Translations under genes and position numbers: made by a program
Shown: one piece after another, positions 7,178 to 9,124 of the stretch
Layout of the letters: each line of letters starts with the position of its first letter
Numbering within the stretch: position 1 is the stretch's first letter
Notes under the pieces: generated by a model
The model's input: the letters and a program-made list of their open reading frames with translations, nothing else
Told to the model about the DNA's origin: nothing
Database searches by the model: none
Assembly: GCA_039814715.1 (NCBI GenBank)
Contig: JBCCAR010000058.1
Coordinates: 1 to 9,124, forward strand
Source of the DNA: CAKZYD01 sp039814715
GTDB taxonomy: Bacteria > Pseudomonadota > Alphaproteobacteria > Sphingomonadales > CAKZYD01
Direction: 5' to 3'
DNA length: 9,124 nt

Positions 7178-7223
7178 AGCCGTTTATTGGCACATGCAGT
7201 AAGCAAGCGGCAGAAATTAAGGC

Positions 7224-7230
7224 AAAGGAA
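7224..7230 (+). promoter_or_regulatory. Ribosome binding site deciding the purM GTG start
   Basis: AAAGGAA lies six bases before the GTG at 7237-7239. No in-frame ATG occurs near it upstream or before the conserved YADAGVDI block, so this site decides that purM begins with GTG. Confidence 0.7.
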
Positions 7231-7236
7231 CGCGAC

Positions 7237-8349
7237 GTGAGTGACCCGGGGAATGACAGAGGGCACAATAAAAAGCCCCTAACCTATGCTGACGCCGGCG
7301 TCGACATTGAAGCGGGCAACGACTTCGTCAAAGCTATCGGGCCGCTCGCCAAATCAACACAGCGTGCTGGTGCAAATGTGTCGCTTGGTGGGTTTGGCGG
7401 CCTATTTGATCCCAAAGCGGCGGGCTATAACGACCCGCTGTTGGTCGCTGCCACAGACGGCGTTGGCACAAAGCTTAAAATCGCAACTGGGACTGGCCAG
7501 CATGGCAGCGTCGGCATTGATCTGGTCGCCATGTGCGTGAATGATCTCATCGTCCAGCGCGCTGAGCCGCTCTTTTTCCTCGATTATTTGGCAACGGGAC
7601 ACTTAGCGCAAGACGTGGCCCAAGCGGTCGTGGCCGGCATTGCCGAAGGTTGCCGCCAGGCAGGCTGCGCGCTCATCGGCGGGGAAACTGCGGAAATGCC
7701 AGGCATGTACGCCGCCGGCGATTATGACCTGGCTGGCTTTTCTGTTGGCGCAGTGGAGCGCAGCGCGCTTGAAAGCGTGCCCGCGATCGCAGCAGGAGAC
7801 GTCATCATCGGCCTAGCCTCCAGCGGCGTGCATTCCAATGGGTTTTCGCTGGTGCGTAAGATTTTGGACGAGGACAATCTGGGCCTTAGCGATGATGCGC
7901 CTTTTGCCCCCGGCCAAAGCCTGGGCGATGCCTTTTTAACGCCGACGCAAATTTACGTCGAGGCCCTCATGCCCGGCATACAAAGCCAAGTCGTCAAAGC
8001 GCTTGCGCACATCACAGGCGGGGGCTTGCTGGAGAATATTCCGCGGGTGATGCCGGCGGGTCTCACGGCCCATGTCGATACCAGCAGCTGGTTCTTGCCG
8101 CCGGTTTTTGCCTGGCTGAGGGACCGCGCGGCCCTGCCGCCGCGCGAACTGCTCAAAACCTTTAACTGCGGCATCGGGATGGCGGTGATCATCCAAGCCA
8201 GTGATGCAGACGCGTTTAAAGCCGAGGTCGAAGCCAAGGGCGTTGCCTGCCATACGATTGGCGATGTGCGCGAAGGCAGCGACAGCGTCGTCTTATCTGG
8301 CACAGCAGGCGGCTGGGGCTATAGTGATGCCTGGCAGGTCACTGCCTGA
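7237..8349 (+). CDS. purM: Phosphoribosylformylglycinamidine cyclo-ligase (AIR synthetase)
   Basis: PurM closes FGAM to aminoimidazole ribonucleotide with ATP, the fifth step of de novo purine synthesis, in the cytoplasm. The 370-residue length is slightly above the common 345-360, because of a short polar N-terminal tail. Signatures in order are YADAGVDIEAGN (17-28), DGVGTKL (74-80), GGETAEMPGMY (148-158), GLASSGVHSNGFSLVR (192-207), ITGGGLLENIPRVMP (259-273) and FNCGIGM (309-315), all typical of the PurM/PurL ATP-binding fold. Translation starts at GTG behind AAAGGAA. The last base of its stop is the first base of the purN start, so the two are one transcript and probably translationally coupled. 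The pairing with purN is the usual arrangement in proteobacteria. Confidence 0.97.
   Translation: MSDPGNDRGHNKKPLTYADAGVDIEAGNDFVKAIGPLAKSTQRAGANVSLGGFGGLFDPKAAGYNDPLLVAATDGVGTKLKIATGTGQHGSVGIDLVAMCVNDLIVQRAEPLFFLDYLATGHLAQDVAQAVVAGIAEGCRQAGCALIGGETAEMPGMYAAGDYDLAGFSVGAVERSALESVPAIAAGDVIIGLASSGVHSNGFSLVRKILDEDNLGLSDDAPFAPGQSLGDAFLTPTQIYVEALMPGIQSQVVKALAHITGGGLLENIPRVMPAGLTAHVDTSSWFLPPVFAWLRDRAALPPRELLKTFNCGIGMAVIIQASDADAFKAEVEAKGVACHTIGDVREGSDSVVLSGTAGGWGYSDAWQVTA
8333..8346 (+). other. Small hairpin before the purN start
   Basis: GGCAG (8333-8337) and CTGCC (8342-8346) form a perfect 5-bp stem with a GTCA loop directly before the purM stop and purN start. The first arm and loop contain the only AGG-like Shine-Dalgarno candidate for purN. 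The fold could hide that site until ribosomes finishing purM open it. The stem is short and could be chance. Confidence 0.25.
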
Positions 8350-9005
8350 TGGCGCGCATGCGGGTCGCCGTGCTCGTTTCTGGCCGGGGCAGCAATTTAC
8401 AAAGCCTGATTGACGCCTGCGCAGCGCCGAATTTCCCAGCTGAAATTGTACAAGTGATCTCCAATAGGCCAGGTGCCTATGGCCTTGAACGCGCGCAAAA
8501 AGCGGGCATCCCAACACGGACAATTGATCATAAGAGCTTTGAGACAAAAGCTGCGTTTGAACGCGCGCTGGCTGAGGCGTTGTCCGAAGCAGGCGCGCGG
8601 CTTATCTGCCTGGCTGGCTTTATGCGCCTGCTCAGCAGCGACTTTGTGCGCCGGTGGGAGGAACGGATGATCAACATTCACCCCTCCCTCTTGCCATCCT
8701 TCAAAGGCCTTCACACACACCGGCAAACGCTGGAGGCAGGCGTGAAGATCGCTGGCTGCACGGTGCATTATGTGGTGCCAGAAATGGACGCTGGCCCCAT
8801 TATCATTCAAGCCGCGGTCCCGGTTGAGCAGGGTGATGATGAGGATGCATTGGCAAAACGGGTGTTACAGCAGGAACACGAGATTTACCCGCGCGCGCTG
8901 AAATGGATCGCCGAAGGGCGCGCCCAAATTCATGATGGCGTTGTGCGCATCGACGGAGCTCAAGACGAACAATCTGCGATGCGTGTACCGGACAGAGCTT
9001 GCTAG
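8349..9005 (+). CDS. purN: Phosphoribosylglycinamide formyltransferase (GAR transformylase)
   Basis: PurN moves a formyl group from 10-formyltetrahydrofolate to GAR, the third step of purine synthesis. At 218 residues it is close to the E. coli enzyme (212). It has the phosphate-binding loop VLVSGRGSNL (8-17), NRPGAYGLERA (39-49), and the catalytic residues Asn109 and His111 in INIHPSLLPSFKG plus Asp147 in DAGP, matching Asn106, His108 and Asp144 of E. coli from memory. The C-terminus ends with a weakly conserved tail after HDGVVRIDG (195-203). The ATG overlaps the purM stop by one base. A second in-frame ATG three codons on (8358) is possible, but the first is better placed for coupling. A small hairpin precedes the start (8333-8346). 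Confidence 0.97.
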   Translation: MARMRVAVLVSGRGSNLQSLIDACAAPNFPAEIVQVISNRPGAYGLERAQKAGIPTRTIDHKSFETKAAFERALAEALSEAGARLICLAGFMRLLSSDFVRRWEERMINIHPSLLPSFKGLHTHRQTLEAGVKIAGCTVHYVVPEMDAGPIIIQAAVPVEQGDDEDALAKRVLQQEHEIYPRALKWIAEGRAQIHDGVVRIDGAQDEQSAMRVPDRAC

Positions 9006-9124
9006 TGGATTGGCTCAGACAAATGGTACCCATAGGACGCTTTTCCAAGTTCATCCGGTCAGGCGCGCGGCGTGCGGTGATGCGGTGCATCACAAGCGGC
9101 GGGCAACGCAGCCGGTGAGCTTGG
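9006..9124. other. Region downstream of purN; no supported gene
   Basis: From the purN stop to the right edge I see no gene. A 31-codon plus-strand frame (ATG 9023 to TGA 9116-9118) lacks a Shine-Dalgarno and any motif. A small ATGG/CCAT hairpin (9023-9033), followed after seven bases by TTTT (9041-9044), is too weak to call a terminator. The rest is taken up by repeat copy B. Confidence 0.4.
9055..9113 (+). repeat. Imperfect palindromic repeat, copy B
   Basis: This is the second copy of the element at 68-127, in the opposite window orientation. It begins CCGGTCAGG, has the central hairpin GTGATGC-GGT-GCATCAC (9077-9093), and ends ACGCAGCC (9106-9113). It starts 49 nt after the purN stop, in the sense orientation of purN, so both copies sit at almost the same distance past the last gene of a transcript. 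The loop is one base shorter than in copy A, which shifts any reading frame, so the shared feature is structure and not a peptide. The window ends where the second hairpin seen beside copy A would form; only its first arm and two possible pairing bases (GG, 9123-9124) are visible. Confidence 0.6.

Larger units (their letters stand above)
7124..7236. promoter_or_regulatory. Divergent promoter region, DUF2066 gene and purM
   Basis: This 113-bp spacer is the only gap between divergent genes in the window, so it should carry start signals for both the minus-strand series and purM-purN. I could not assign -35/-10 boxes with confidence: TTGGCA (7187-7192) and the minus-strand TTGCCT (7225-7220) are possible -35 elements without convincing partners. 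The spacer also holds the inverted repeat at 7148-7177 and two similar 9-base blocks, AGCAAGCCG (7174-7182) and AGCAAGCGG (7202-7210), 28 bp apart. Confidence 0.5.

Noticed and set aside
6479..7240. Long plus-strand open frame (253 codons) antisense to the DUF2066 gene
   Set aside because: Arg- and Gln-rich shadow of a real gene with signal peptide and family signature on the other strand; no ribosome site or motif.
9023..9044. Intrinsic terminator after purN
   Set aside because: A 4-bp ATGG/CCAT stem and TTTT seven bases away are not sufficient.
9023..9118. 31-codon basic peptide frame downstream of purN
   Set aside because: No Shine-Dalgarno; it spans repeat copy B, and the frame is not kept between the two repeat copies.

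Overview
The window is a compact, moderately G+C-rich stretch of bacterial chromosome holding seven complete protein genes. Their families and order point to an alphaproteobacterium, possibly of the Caulobacterales/Hyphomonadaceae type: a short HdaA-type DnaA regulator, an alphaproteobacterial Ppx/GppA with a C-terminal HD-like half, and a DUF2066-PerM-Hda set diverging from purM-purN. The placement is inferred from protein character and gene order remembered from known genomes; no database was searched.

Layout. Positions 1-175 lie downstream of ppx. They hold no gene I can support, but contain two hairpins and one copy of an imperfect palindromic repeat. From 7123 down to 176 runs a minus-strand series: DUF2066 periplasmic protein (5798-7123), PerM/AI-2E-type membrane protein (4704-5801), Hda (4042-4707), polyphosphate kinase ppk (1820-3979) and exopolyphosphatase ppx (176-1723). 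The first three are joined by ATGA stop/start overlaps. The gaps before ppk (62 nt) and before ppx (96 nt) are larger. A 113-bp divergent spacer (7124-7236) separates this series from the plus-strand pair purM (7237-8349) and purN (8349-9005), which share one base. Positions 9006-9124 are downstream of purN and carry the second copy of the repeat.

Functionally, PurM and PurN catalyse steps of de novo purine synthesis. PPK and Ppx make and degrade polyphosphate. Hda, with the replication clamp, switches off DnaA. PerM and the DUF2066 protein are envelope proteins of unclear role. From memory, much of this set (perM, hda, purM, purN, ppk, ppx) is also found in one neighbourhood in E. coli, so the core is an old, conserved grouping and not an accessory island. 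I see no mobile element, tRNA, rRNA or CRISPR array.

The least explained feature is the repeat. Two related copies of about 60 bp (68-127 on the minus strand, 9055-9113 on the plus strand) match at 41 of 59 aligned positions by hand. Each is centred on a TGATGC/GCATCA hairpin with a compensatory closing-pair change. They lie 48 and 49 nt past the stop codons of ppx and purN, each in the same orientation relative to its upstream gene.
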